A DNA stretch of 64,000 nt from Streptomyces sp. PCS3-D2. GTDB lineage: Bacteria; Actinomycetota; Actinomycetes; Streptomycetales; Streptomycetaceae. Shown one piece after another: positions 32,339 to 42,883 of this stretch (position 1 is its first letter; each line of letters starts with the position of its first letter). The DNA lies in assembly GCF_000612545.2 (NCBI RefSeq), contig NZ_CP097800.1:5344501-5408500 (forward strand), in the 5' to 3' direction. Below the pieces are notes generated by a model that saw only the letters and a program-made list of their open reading frames with translations, made no database searches and was not told where the DNA came from. The position numbers were made by a program, and so were the translations under genes.

Positions 32339-34425
32339 GTGGCGAACGCGGCGGAGCACGGCACAGCTAACGGACATGCCGGGGGCATAGGCGACGGCAG
32401 CAGACTCGGCGCGGCGCGGCTCCTGCTGTGGGCGCTGGCCGGCGCCCTCGCCGTCAGACAGGCCGCCGCGGTGCTGCGCGTGCCACCGGCCGAGTGGCTG
32501 GGCGGCTTCCACCTCCCCGGCAGCCTTCCGGCCTCCGGCGGCGCGGGCGGCGCCGGAGGCTCGCTCTACGCCTCCGGACAGTTCGCCGGCACTCCCTTCG
32601 CCGGGCTGGTCCTCAGGCCGATCGCCGGACTCGCTGCCCCCTCCCTGGAGGTGGCATGGACCTGCGTGACGCTGCTGTGCGTCGCCGCCATCGGCCTCGT
32701 CGCCGCCCGCGGCCTGCCCGACCCTGTGCCGCGGCGCACCGCGCTGCTGGCCGCCCCCGTCCTGACGGCCCTGATGATGGTCTCGCTGCCCGTTCGCGAG
32801 GCCGCCTCGCCCGGCCGGACCGCCGTCGTCCCCGTCCTGCTGGTGCTGCTCGCCGTCTTCCGGGCGCCCGGCGGCCGGCCGGCCTCCTCGTCGGTGTTGC
32901 CGCCGCGGTCCAGCCGGCGCTGCTGCTCTTCGCCCCACTGCTGTGGCTGACCGGACGCCGCCCCGCCGCCCGGACCGCCGCCGCGGCGTTCGGCGCGGCC
33001 ACCGCCCTGTCGTGGGCGGCCCTGCCGCGCGACTCCTGGACGTACTGGGTGCACCACCTGGGCGGCACCGGGCTCGGCGGCTCGCCCGAAAGCCTCGCCA
33101 ACCAGTCCGTGCACGGCGCGCTGCTGCGCCTGGGCCTGAGCGGACCGGCCGAGGTCCTGCTCTACGCCGTCCTCGCGGGCGCCATCGTCTGGTTCGGCCT
33201 GCGCCGCGCGGTCCGCTATGCCCGCGACGGCCAGCTGCTGCTCGCCGTCGCCGTCACCGGCTGCGCGGCCGTCGCCGTGTCCCCGACCGGCTGGCGCCAC
33301 CAGCTGCTGTGGGTGCTCCTCGCCGTCGCGGGCAAGGTGGGCAAGCGTGCCGCCGACCGGCGGGTGTGGCCGGTGGCCGTGGTCCTCGCCATGACCCTGC
33401 CGAGCGCGGTACTGCTGCCGAACCTGGCCGTGCTGGCGCCCGTACGCGACAACGTGCTGCTGCTCACCGCGGTGGCGGCGGCCTGCGCGGTGCCGTTCCT
33501 GCCCCGCTCGTCCCCGTACTGGCGCGACCCCGTGCCGACCGACCACGCCCGGCCGGCGGCGGCCCGCTGGTCGCGCGTGCCGCTGATGCCGTTCTGGCGG
33601 CGGGTGCTGTCCCGCCCGAACCTGCTGTTGGAACTCCTGCTGATACGGGTCGGCTACTCGCTCTACTCCCACATCCGGGCGGCCGCGCCCACCAGCCGCT
33701 CCCTCGCCGAGGGCAACGGCCGCCAGATCCTCGGGATGGAGAGGGCGCTCGGGCTCGACATCGAGCACGCCGTGAACCAGGCCGTGGTGGCGACGCCCTG
33801 GCTGGAGGCCTTCTTCAACTTCTACTACACCTCCTTCCACTTCGTGGTCCCCCTGACGATCCTGGCCGTCCTCTACTGGCGGCGCCCCGGCGACTACCGC
33901 TGGGCCCGTGCCTCCCTGGGCCTGGCCACCGTCCTCGCCCTCGCCGGGTTCTGGCTCTACCCGCTCGCCCCGCCGCGCCTGATGCCCGGGCTCGGCTTCG
34001 TCGACACCGTGCACGGCCCACAGGACCTCGCCAACCCGTCGTACGGGGCCATGACCGCGATCTCCAACCAGTACGCGGCGATGCCTTCGCTGCACTTCGG
34101 CTGGTCCCTGTGGTGCGGGATCGTCATCGTGATGCTGGCCCCGAAGGGCGGGCTGAAGCTACTGGGGGCACTGCACCCGCTGATCACGGTGTGCGCGATC
34201 GTCGCCACCGCCAACCACTGGGTGCTGGATGCGGCCGGCGGAGCGGTCGTCGTGATCGCCGGCTTCGGGCTCGTCCACGTCCTGTCCGGACCTCGCGGCC
34301 TGCGCGTGGACCTCCCGGCGCAGCCGAGCGGGGACGGTGCGGAGCGTGCCGCAGCGGTTGGCGTGCCGGCGACGGCGACGGCGGCGGCGACGGCGGCCGA
34401 GCCCGTCGCAGGCCCGCGCCTCTAG
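32339..34425 (+). pseudogene. GT87 mannosyltransferase-like / PAP2 phosphatase fusion, interrupted by a frameshift
   Basis: The N-terminal part (GTG 32339, GGGAGG site; residues reading AARLLLWALAGALAVRQ to VPVLLVLLAVFRAPGG) is in one frame and continues, after about 32870-32890, in another frame (PAGLLVGVAAAVQPALLLFAP onwards). Joined, it is the known Streptomyces fusion of a multi-pass DUF2029/GT87 glycosyltransferase and a C-terminal PAP2 domain (PSLHFGWSLW and NHWVLDAAGG catalytic motifs). The shift falls in a GGCGGCCGGCCGG tract. Either a sequencing error, a recent mutation, or two separate polypeptides. Confidence 0.75.
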
Positions 34426-34692
34426 GCGTGCCCCCAGGCGGCGGCCGGGCGATCCGGGCCGCGCAGGCCGAAGGGGCGCCGGGGCGCATGCCGCCCCGGC
34501 GCCCCTTCGGCTGGATCGCCGCTGTGAGTCAGGATCACCCCGTCCGGGTGGTGGCGCCACTCGAAAGGCGGTCCGCGGCGACCGGTGGACGCCAGGAGCC
34601 GGTGGACGGCCGGGCCAGGGGGCGGGACCGGGGCAGGGGCCGGGCCGCGGGCGGGCGGAGCGGACCTCGCCGCCGCGGCCCCGGGCTCCGGG

Positions 34693-35937
34693 TCAGCCGT
34701 GGCTGACCCGGAGCTCCTTGATGCCGTTGAGCCACGCGGCCCGCAGCCGGCGCGGGTTCTCCCCGGTCAGCCGCAGTCCGGGCAGGGCGTCGGCCAGGGC
34801 GTTGAAGATCAGGTCGATCTCCATGACGGCCAGGGACTTTCCGAGGCAGAAGTGCGGACCGCCACCGCCGAAGCCCAGGTGCGGGTTCGGGTCGCGGGTG
34901 ATGTCGAAGACGTCCGGGTCCCGGAAGACCTCGGGGTCGTGGTTGGCGGAGGAGTAGAACATCCCCACCCGGTCTCCCGCCTTGATCTTCTGGCCGCCGA
35001 GCTCGGTGTCCTGGGTGGCAGTGCGCTGGAAGGACACCACAGGGGTGGCCCAGCGGACGATCTCCTCCGCGGCGGTGGACGGCCGGGCCGCCTTGTAGAG
35101 CTCCCACTGCTCGGGGTGGGTCAGGAAGGCGTGCATGCCGTGGCTGATGGCGTTGCGCGTGGTCTCGTTGCCCGCGACAGCCAGCAGCAGTACGAAGAAG
35201 CCGAACTCGTCGGAGCCGAGGTTGCCCTGGCCCTCGGCGGCCACCAGTTGGGTCACGATGTCGTTCGCCGGGCACTCCTTGCGCTGCGCCGAGAGGTTCA
35301 TCGCGTAGCCGATGAGTTCCATGGCGGCGTTGGAGCCGACCTCGGCCGTGATCGCGTACTCCGGGTCGTCGTAGGCGATCATCTTGTTCGACCAGTCGAA
35401 GATCTTGGAGCGGTCCTTCTGCGGCACGCCGATCAGTTCGGCGATGGCCTGCAGCGGGAGTTCGCACGCCACCTGCGTGACGAAGTCGAAGCTTCCGTCG
35501 GCCGCTGCCGCGGCGGCCTCCTCGACGATCTTCCGGGCCCGGTCGCGCAGGGCCGCCTCCAGCCCGCGGATGGCGCGCGGGGTGAAGCCGCGCTGCACGA
35601 TCTGGCGCACGCGGGAGTGCTCCGGCGGATCCATGTTCAGCATGATCAGCCGCTGGGCGTCGATCGCGTCGCGCTCGATGTGCTCGTTGAACCGGATGAT
35701 CGCGGTGTTGGTGGTCGAGGAGAACAACTCGGGGTGCGTGGAGACGTATTTGACGTCCGCGTGCCGGGTCACGGCCCAGTACCCCTCGTCGTCGAAGCCG
35801 GTGACCCCCCGGGGTTGCGCGCACCACCACACGGGAGCGGTCTGTCGCAGCTGTGCGAACTCCGGGTGGGGGACCCGGCTCTGGAGGAGGTCGGGGTCGG
35901 TGGCGTCGAAGCCGTCGGGGAGCGCGGGGCAGGACAT
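34693..35937 (-). CDS. cyp125: Cytochrome P450 CYP125 family, steroid C26/C27-monooxygenase
   Basis: A 414-residue P450 with I-helix AGNETTRN, the heme-binding FGGGGPHFCLG (Cys364), and long tracts typical of CYP125 (RLIMLNMDPPEHSRVRQIV, CELPLQAIAELIGVPQ, EEIVRWATPVVSFQRTA). CYP125 oxidises the terminal side-chain carbon of cholesterol and cholest-4-en-3-one. It is divergent from a FadA5-type thiolase, the same pairing as Rv3545c/Rv3546 in M. tuberculosis. Its upstream region carries a near-consensus KstR box and a second palindrome. The redox partner is probably the ferredoxin at 47217. Confidence 0.92.
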   Translation of the reverse strand: MSCPALPDGFDATDPDLLQSRVPHPEFAQLRQTAPVWWCAQPRGVTGFDDEGYWAVTRHADVKYVSTHPELFSSTTNTAIIRFNEHIERDAIDAQRLIMLNMDPPEHSRVRQIVQRGFTPRAIRGLEAALRDRARKIVEEAAAAAADGSFDFVTQVACELPLQAIAELIGVPQKDRSKIFDWSNKMIAYDDPEYAITAEVGSNAAMELIGYAMNLSAQRKECPANDIVTQLVAAEGQGNLGSDEFGFFVLLLAVAGNETTRNAISHGMHAFLTHPEQWELYKAARPSTAAEEIVRWATPVVSFQRTATQDTELGGQKIKAGDRVGMFYSSANHDPEVFRDPDVFDITRDPNPHLGFGGGGPHFCLGKSLAVMEIDLIFNALADALPGLRLTGENPRRLRAAWLNGIKELRVSHG

Positions 35938-35952
35938 CGGGCAACTCCAAAG

Positions 35953-35969
35953 TCTGACGGACCATCAGA
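35953..35969. promoter_or_regulatory. CTGAC-N5-(G/A)TCAG palindrome upstream of cyp125
   Basis: TCTGAC-GGACC-ATCAGA, 16 bp before the P450 start codon. One mismatch from the perfect dyad at 59989-60005; the same core occurs at 54864-54878. Confidence 0.55.
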
Positions 35970-35985
35970 AGTTGGCCTCGAAGGT

Positions 35986-35999
35986 AGTAACGAGTTCCA
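35986..35999. promoter_or_regulatory. KstR-like box upstream of cyp125
   Basis: AGTAACGAGTTCCA against consensus TNNAACNNGTTNNA, one mismatch (first base). Located 49-62 bp before the P450 start. Confidence 0.6.
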
Positions 36000-36104
36000 G
36001 AAGTCACAAGGGCCGACGCGTCAACTGTTGCGTGTGGAATCCGTGCAGGGCACGTGCAAGACCCTTGCGTGCCGGGCTCCACGTCACGAGACTGCGGGTA
36101 GAAC

Positions 36105-36118
36105 TAGAACGCGTACTA
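36105..36118. promoter_or_regulatory. KstR-like box upstream of fadA5
   Basis: TAGAACGCGTACTA, one mismatch (GTA for GTT), inside a larger dyad GAACTAG-N8-CTAGTTC (36101-36122). The same 22-bp arrangement recurs at 45702-45723. It ends 61 bp before the thiolase ATG. Confidence 0.65.
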
Positions 36119-36119
36119 G

Positions 36120-37349
<1,230 letters not shown>

Positions 37350-37407
37350 CCGCGCCCCGCGCGCCCCGGCGCGCAGGGCGCCCGCGCTCCCGTGGGATGG
37401 GATGCGG

Positions 37408-37452
37408 AAGGCCCCGGTGGCCGGACCTGGGGAGGCCGGCCACCGGGGCCTT
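37408..37452. terminator. Bidirectional terminator
   Basis: A perfect 17-bp stem (arms 37408-37424 and 37436-37452) between the convergent fadA5 and transglycosylase genes. Confidence 0.85.
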
Positions 37453-37462
37453 CGAACGTCCT

Positions 37463-37510
37463 GTCGCTGCCGTCGCTGCCGTCGCTGCTGGGTTGCTGCC
37501 GTCGCTGCTG
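37463..37510. repeat. GTCGCTGCC 9-bp tandem repeat
   Basis: Three near-perfect units followed by two degenerate ones (GTCGCTGCT, GTTGCTGCC types), between the terminator and the end of the transglycosylase gene. Confidence 0.75.
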
Positions 37511-37529
37511 TTGCGGACGGGGCCGCGGC

Positions 37530-37934
37530 TTAGTACCAGTGGTTGGCCTGCCAGAAGTTCCAGGCCTGGACCGGGCTGCCGTAGCGCTCGTTCATGTAGT
37601 CCAGGCCCCACTTGATCTGGGTGGCCGGGTTGGTCTTCCAGTCGGCGCCCGCGGAGGCCATCTTCGAGGCCGGCAGGGCCTGGACCAGGCCGTACGCGCC
37701 GGAGGAGGCGTTGGTGGCGGTGTGGTTCCAGCCGCTCTCGTGCGAGACGATCTTGTCGAAGGCCGCGAACTGCGCCGGGTCCTTGATCATCTGCTGCGCG
37801 ATCGCCTTGGCGCCCGTCGGAGCGGCCTGCGCGGGAACCGCGGCCAGCATGGAACCGGCGACGCCCAGGGCGAGCACGGAACCGACGAGGGTCTTCTTGG
37901 AGGCGGCGATGCGGCGGATGACGGTGTGGGACAC
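37530..37934 (-). CDS. Secreted transglycosylase-like (SLT/Rpf-type) cell-wall enzyme
   Basis: A 134-residue protein with a signal peptide (LVGSVLALGVAGSMLAAVPAQAA, cleavage near residue 37) and a short lysozyme-like domain: IVSHESGWNHTATNASSGAYGLVQALP (catalytic Glu in SHESGW), then QIKWGLDYMNERYGSP. GTG 37934 with GGAAGG upstream; the upstream extension of the frame is spurious. It cleaves peptidoglycan glycan strands outside the membrane. Confidence 0.88.
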   Translation of the reverse strand: MSHTVIRRIAASKKTLVGSVLALGVAGSMLAAVPAQAAPTGAKAIAQQMIKDPAQFAAFDKIVSHESGWNHTATNASSGAYGLVQALPASKMASAGADWKTNPATQIKWGLDYMNERYGSPVQAWNFWQANHWY

Positions 37935-38245
37935 GGATGAACCTTCCGAAGGGGACAAGGGCGGTCGCACGCACGCCGAAGGCGTGCGTGAGCCACTCAC
38001 GCGGGGGAGAGGGGTTCGTCGGCGGGGGGTGGAGCACCCCTGCCGCCTTGCGACACGTTCAGTTCTACCGACGCCCCGACGGCCTGGCAAAGGCCCCGCC
38101 TACTAGCCCGCCTCGTACGCCTGGGGCCCCCACGCCTCGCCCAAACCTTACGAAAAGTGGTCGAAAGGGTGCTCCTCGACCTCCTAGCCACCGTCGTATG
38201 TGACCTGCGTCCTGTGGGCCGCCTCACCGGCGAGGGCCCCCGACC
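37935..38245 (-). promoter_or_regulatory. Long leader of the transglycosylase gene with a strong hairpin
   Basis: 311 bp without a gene. A perfect 10-bp stem with GAA loop (CACGCACGCC 37968-37977, GGCGTGCGTG 37981-37990) lies 34-56 bp before the start codon, and a further dyad (GTGAGCCACTCAC) abuts it. Cell-wall hydrolases of this class are often under leader RNA control, but the c-di-AMP (ydaO) core motifs were not found. Confidence 0.45.
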
Positions 38246-39112
38246 TCACCCTCGGTGGTCCGACGCGTACCGCTCCGCGGCAGCCGTACGGCCGTCACCG
38301 TCCCCGGAACCGAAGGAGACGGGTGCATCGAACGCCGCCCTGCGCGTCGCCCGCCGCAAGGCCCTCAGCAGCGTGCCGCCGAGCGTGAGCGTCAGGACGA
38401 CCGTCAGCGCCGCCCGGCCCAGGTCCCAGCCCAGCGACGTCGCCAGGCAGTAGGCGAGGAAGCGCACGAGGTTCGCGGCCACCGGATCCCCCGGATGGAA
38501 GGAGACGCCCTGCCCCATGCCCTGGAGGATCACCCACCCCTGCAGGTTCATGATCGTGCCGTACCCGAAGGCACCCGCGAAGCCGTACGCGGCCAGCATC
38601 AGCAGCTCCGCCCGGCCCCGGATCCGCTCCGGGCCCGGCAGCAGCCCCGCGCCCAGCGCGAACCAGCCCATCGCCAGCATCTGGAACGGCATCCACGGCC
38701 CGACGCCGCCCGTCAGCAGGGCGGAGGCGAACATCGTCACCGAGCCCAGTACGAACCCGAAGCCCGGACCGAGGACCCGGCCGGCCAGCACCAGCAGGAA
38801 GAACATCGGCTCCAGGCCGGCCGTGCCCGCCCCCAACGGCCTCAGCGCCGCCCCGACGGCCGCGAGCACGCCGAGCATCGCCACCGCCTTCGCGTCCATG
38901 CCGTTGTCCGCGATCGTCGCCACGACGACGGCGACGAGGAGGGGCAGCAGCGCCGCGAAGAGCCACGGCGCGTCCTGGGAGTGCGCGAGCCCCGACTGCC
39001 GGTCCGCCAGGAGCGGCCAGCCGAAGGCCGCGATGCCGATGAGACTGACCAGCACCAGGGCGGCGGCGGCCCGGGGACCGATCCGCACCGGCCGGCTGAC
39101 CGGGCGGGTCAT
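38246..39112 (-). CDS. ECF transporter substrate-binding (S) component
   Basis: A 288-residue membrane protein with about six hydrophobic helices (RAAAALVLVSLIGIAAFGW, FALGAGLLPGPERI, MLAAYGFAGAFGYG). It is the last gene of a five-gene operon and its ATG overlaps the TGA of the ATPase gene. S components bind the vitamin; the cobalamin riboswitch at the operon head points to B12 or a corrinoid precursor. Confidence 0.85.
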   Translation of the reverse strand: MTRPVSRPVRIGPRAAAALVLVSLIGIAAFGWPLLADRQSGLAHSQDAPWLFAALLPLLVAVVVATIADNGMDAKAVAMLGVLAAVGAALRPLGAGTAGLEPMFFLLVLAGRVLGPGFGFVLGSVTMFASALLTGGVGPWMPFQMLAMGWFALGAGLLPGPERIRGRAELLMLAAYGFAGAFGYGTIMNLQGWVILQGMGQGVSFHPGDPVAANLVRFLAYCLATSLGWDLGRAALTVVLTLTLGGTLLRALRRATRRAAFDAPVSFGSGDGDGRTAAAERYASDHRG

Positions 39113-40959
39113 CGGGTCGCCGCCGTGTCGAGGGCCTCGGCGACCTGGCCGACGGTGAGCCAGTGGCCCGGCGCCAGCACCTTCGCCACCTGCGGCGCGA
39201 AAGCCGGGGAGGACACCACGACCTCCGCGGTCGGCCCGTCCGCCACGACCTCTCCGCCCGCCAGGATCACCACGCGGTCGGCCAGCTCGGCCGCCAGCTC
39301 CACGTCGTGGGTGGCCAGGACGACGGCGTGCCCGTCGGCGGTCAGAGCTCGCAGGATCTCGATCAGGCGGGCCTTGGCGGCGTAGTCCAGACCCCGGGTG
39401 GGCTCGTCGAGCAGCAGCAGGGCGGGCCGGCCCGTCAGCACCAGGGCCAGAGCCAGGACCAGGCGCTGGCCTTCGGAGAGGTCCCGGGGGTGGGTGTCGT
39501 CGGGGACGCCGGGCAGCAGCTCCGAGACGAGGTCGCGGCAGGTGCCGGGGGGCACGGCGGCGTCGGAGTCGGCGGCGGCGCACTCGGCGGCGACCGTGTC
39601 GGCGTAGAGCAGGTCGCGGGGCTCCTGCGGGACCAGGCCGACACGGCGCACCATCTCGGGCGGAGGAGTGCGGTGCGGGGCCCGGCCGCCGACGGTCACC
39701 GCGCCGGTGGTGGGGGTGAGCGTACCGACGAGCGTCGACAGCAGGGTGGACTTGCCGGCGCCGTTGCGGCCCATCACGGCGATGGTCTCGCCGGGAGCCA
39801 CCGTGAGGTCGATGCCGCGCAGCACCTCGGTGCGGTCACGGCGCAGGCCGAGGTTCCGCACCCGAGCGGTGTCGCTTGCGGCGGGCTCGGCACCTTCGGC
39901 ACCCTCGGCGCGCACGGTGGTGTCCGGCTTGCCGCCGCCCCGGCGCAGTATGCGGGCGAGCAGGCCGGGTGAGGCCCCGCCCCCGATGGGGGCTGCGCCC
40001 CCGGCCGCCCCCGCCCCGGACACCGCCCCGGACACCGGCGAGGTCGCGGGCGAGGCCGCGACACCAGGCCCCGGAGGCGTGCGGTGCGCCGGTCCGGGCA
40101 GAGCCCTGGACACGGCGCCGCGGGTGGCCCCGGGGGCAGGAGTCGACGCCAGACGGCTACGCAGCGGCGCGGCCCGGCGGCGGGCGTCGCGGACCGAGAG
40201 GGGGAGCGGGGACCAGCCCGCGACACGGCCCAGGGAGACCACCGGCGGGCAGACGGGGGAGACGGCCATCACCTCCGCCGGGGAGCCCAGGACCGGCGCC
40301 GCGCCGCGGGCCGGCAGCAGCAGGACGCGGTCGGCGTACTGCACCACCCGCTCCAGCCGGTGCTCCGCCATCAGCACGGTCGTGCCCAGGTCGTGGACCA
40401 GCCGCTGGAGGACCGCCAGGACCTCCTCGGCCGCCGCCGGGTCCAGCGCGGACGTCGGCTCGTCCAGCACCAGCACCTTCGGGTGCGTCGTCAGCACCGA
40501 GCCGATCGCCACCCGCTGCTGCTGGCCGCCGGACAGCGTCGCGATCGGCCTGTCCCGCAGCTCGTTCAGGCCCAGGAGGTCCAGGGTCTCCTCCACCCGG
40601 CGGCGCATCACCGCGGGCGGCAGGCCCAGGGACTCCATCCCGTAGGCCAGCTCGTCCTCCACCACGTCCGTCACGAAGTGCGCCCGCGGGTCCTGGCCCA
40701 CCGTGCCCACCACGTCCGCGAGCTCCCGCGGCCGGTGCGTGCGCGTGTCACGGCCCGCGACCGTGACCCGGCCGCGCAGGGTGCCGCCCGTGAAGTGCGG
40801 GACCAGCCCGCTCACCGCCCCCAGCAGCGTGGACTTGCCGACCCCGGACGGGCCGACCAGCAGCGTCAGCTCGCCCTCCGGGATTTCCAGGTCCACGCCC
40901 CGCAGCGAAGGGGCGGAGGCGCCGTCGTAGACGACCGACACCTGCTCGAAGCGGATCAC
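39109..40959 (-). CDS. Double ATP-binding subunit of the ECF transporter (EcfA-EcfA fusion)
   Basis: A 616-residue protein containing two ABC ATPase domains. First: Walker A GPSGVGKSTLL, signature LSGGQQQRV, Walker B VLVLDEPTSALD. Second: Walker A GRNGAGKSTLL, degenerate signature LSEGQRL, Walker B LLLDEPTRGLD. A Pro/Ala-rich linker of about 120 residues joins them. GTG 40959 overlaps the TGA of ecfT. It powers the vitamin importer. Confidence 0.92.
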   Translation of the reverse strand: MIRFEQVSVVYDGASAPSLRGVDLEIPEGELTLLVGPSGVGKSTLLGAVSGLVPHFTGGTLRGRVTVAGRDTRTHRPRELADVVGTVGQDPRAHFVTDVVEDELAYGMESLGLPPAVMRRRVEETLDLLGLNELRDRPIATLSGGQQQRVAIGSVLTTHPKVLVLDEPTSALDPAAAEEVLAVLQRLVHDLGTTVLMAEHRLERVVQYADRVLLLPARGAAPVLGSPAEVMAVSPVCPPVVSLGRVAGWSPLPLSVRDARRRAAPLRSRLASTPAPGATRGAVSRALPGPAHRTPPGPGVAASPATSPVSGAVSGAGAAGGAAPIGGGASPGLLARILRRGGGKPDTTVRAEGAEGAEPAASDTARVRNLGLRRDRTEVLRGIDLTVAPGETIAVMGRNGAGKSTLLSTLVGTLTPTTGAVTVGGRAPHRTPPPEMVRRVGLVPQEPRDLLYADTVAAECAAADSDAAVPPGTCRDLVSELLPGVPDDTHPRDLSEGQRLVLALALVLTGRPALLLLDEPTRGLDYAAKARLIEILRALTADGHAVVLATHDVELAAELADRVVILAGGEVVADGPTAEVVVSSPAFAPQVAKVLAPGHWLTVGQVAEALDTAATR

Positions 40960-42233
40960 TGCGACGCCTCCTTCGGCGGTACGGGTGCCACGAGGGCGGG
41001 CAGCAGGCCGATCAGGACCGCGGCCGCCGGCCACAACGGAAGCGAGGGAGCCTCCAGCGGGACCACCCCCGGGTGCATACCGGTCGGATCGACACCGCCG
41101 GCATGGATGAGCAGACCCGCGACGGCCGCCCCGGAACCGGCGACCAGCCAGGCGCGCGCCCCCCACCGGTCCGGCCGGTAACGGGTGCGGACCGACCGGC
41201 GCCCGCCGAGCCGCAGCCCCGCCAGCGCCAGGACCACCCCGATGCCGAGCACGGGCAGCCCGTACGCGGCGCCCTGCGCGGCCAGCAGACCGTACGTGCC
41301 CGCGCACATGCCGAGCAGCCCGCCGAGGGTGAGGACGGTGGTCGTGTGCCGGACGGCCGGCGGGACCCGGGCCGTACGGCCGTAGCCTCGGGCGTCCATC
41401 GACGCGGCGACCGCGACCGAGCGTTCCAGGGCGCCCTCCAGCACCGGCAGGCCGATCTGCAGGACGGCCCCGATCCCGCCGGTGGGACGCCCGCGCAGCC
41501 TGCGAGCGGTGCGCAGGCGCACGACGTCGGCGACCATGTTCGGCGCGAAGGTCAGGGCGACGACGACGGCGACCCCCGCCTCGTACAGGGCGGCCGGCAG
41601 CGACTTCAGCAGCCGGGCCGGATGGGCGAGGGCGTTCGCCGCACCCACGCAGACCAGGAGCGCGGCCAGCTTCGCACCGTCGTAGAACGCGAAGACGACC
41701 TGCTCGGCGGTGACCCTGCCGCCGAACCGGATGCCCTGCGCCCACGCGGGCAGCGGCACCTCGGGGAGGACGAAGAGGGTGTGCGTGCCGGGGATGGGCG
41801 AACCCAGCAGCATCGAGAAGAGCAGGCGCAGGCCGATGACGACCAGGCCGAGCTTGAGGAACGCCCCGTAGGAGCGGGCCCAGGGAGCATCGGTGCGGCG
41901 GGCCGCGACCACGAATCCGGCGACGCCGACGATCAGCCCCAGCAGGAGCGGATTGGTCGTGCGGGACGCCGCGGTGGCCAGACCCAGGGCCCACAGCCAC
42001 CAGGCCCCCGCGTGCAGGGCGGTGGCCCGGCCGTCACGCGGGGGCCCGAACCGCTCGTATGCCGACCTGCGCGGGGAACGCGCCGCCCCGGGCGCGCTCC
42101 GGCGGGCCGGGGGCACGTCGCCGGGCGCGGCTCCGGTGTGTGCCCCGGCCGGGGCTCCCGCGCGTCCTCCGGCGGATGCTCCGGCCGGGCTTGCGGCGGG
42201 GCCACCGGCCGGGCGCGGGACGGAAGGGGTCAT
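40956..42233 (-). CDS. ecfT: ECF transporter transmembrane (T) component, CbiQ-like
   Basis: A 425-residue integral membrane protein with the EcfT coupling motif ASMDARGYGR in its C-terminal half (second Ala-Arg-Gly box, with RRLRGRP earlier). The first ~60 residues are a Pro/Ala-rich extension. The ATG at 42233 overlaps the upstream TGA (ATGA), which decides it over a GTG eight codons earlier. Confidence 0.88.
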   Translation of the reverse strand: MTPSVPRPAGGPAASPAGASAGGRAGAPAGAHTGAAPGDVPPARRSAPGAARSPRRSAYERFGPPRDGRATALHAGAWWLWALGLATAASRTTNPLLLGLIVGVAGFVVAARRTDAPWARSYGAFLKLGLVVIGLRLLFSMLLGSPIPGTHTLFVLPEVPLPAWAQGIRFGGRVTAEQVVFAFYDGAKLAALLVCVGAANALAHPARLLKSLPAALYEAGVAVVVALTFAPNMVADVVRLRTARRLRGRPTGGIGAVLQIGLPVLEGALERSVAVAASMDARGYGRTARVPPAVRHTTTVLTLGGLLGMCAGTYGLLAAQGAAYGLPVLGIGVVLALAGLRLGGRRSVRTRYRPDRWGARAWLVAGSGAAVAGLLIHAGGVDPTGMHPGVVPLEAPSLPLWPAAAVLIGLLPALVAPVPPKEASQ

Positions 42234-42883
42234 CGGCCCCGGCGGCGGGACTGCCACACGCCCGCGGCGGCCAGGGCTGCGACCGCGGCGATGCCCGCCA
42301 ACAGACCGGCGGACGGGCCGCCGCCCGGGGCGGACCCGGACGGCTCCGCGGAGGCCCGGGCCGCGCCCGTCTCGGCGATCTGCTCCCCGCAGCCGTGCTG
42401 CGGGTAGCCCGAGATCGCGCAGAGCAGCGCCGCACTGTTGTAGCGCAGCGGCTTCGCGACCGCCGCCAGCGCCTCGGCCGTCGTCGCCTCCGGCGCCACC
42501 TGCGCGCAGGCCGTGCGCGGGGCCTCCTGCGGTACGACCTCACCTGTGGGGGCGTCCGCCTGCACGCCGAAGTCGATGACGAGGGCCACCCGCTTGCGGC
42601 CCTCCGCCGGGGCGGTCGTCCCGCACACGGCCTCGAAGTCGGCCGCGGCCCGCGGCGTGGCCGCCTCCGCCGCCGCGTCCCTGCTGACCGCGAAGCGGAA
42701 ACCCTGGACGGAACCGTCCGCGGGCCGGGCCAGCGACGGCCCCTGCGCGGCGTACGACCACTGGCCGCCCGCGCCGTCCCAGAACGACCAGTAGCGGTAG
42801 CCGGCGGCCAGCGCCGGAGCGGCGGCCAGCAGGGCCAGGACGACGCCGAGGGTGAACGCCGCGGCGGGCAGGCGGCGGCGCAT
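42230..42883 (-). CDS. Secreted, membrane-anchored SCO2322-family-type protein
   Basis: A 217-residue protein: signal peptide (LGVVLALLAAAPALAAGY), extracellular beta-rich domain (YWSFWDGAGGQWSYAAQGP, then RVALVIDFGVQADAP), and a C-terminal TM helix ending QSRRRGR. Four Cys may form disulfides. Encoded between the toroid protein and EcfT under the B12 riboswitch, so it is a probable surface accessory of corrinoid uptake. Family name from memory; function unknown. Confidence 0.75.
   Translation of the reverse strand: MRRRLPAAAFTLGVVLALLAAAPALAAGYRYWSFWDGAGGQWSYAAQGPSLARPADGSVQGFRFAVSRDAAAEAATPRAAADFEAVCGTTAPAEGRKRVALVIDFGVQADAPTGEVVPQEAPRTACAQVAPEATTAEALAAVAKPLRYNSAALLCAISGYPQHGCGEQIAETGAARASAEPSGSAPGGGPSAGLLAGIAAVAALAAAGVWQSRRRGR

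Noticed and set aside
37935-38160. ydaO (c-di-AMP) riboswitch before the transglycosylase gene
   Set aside because: Expected from gene context, but the conserved ydaO core sequences were not found.
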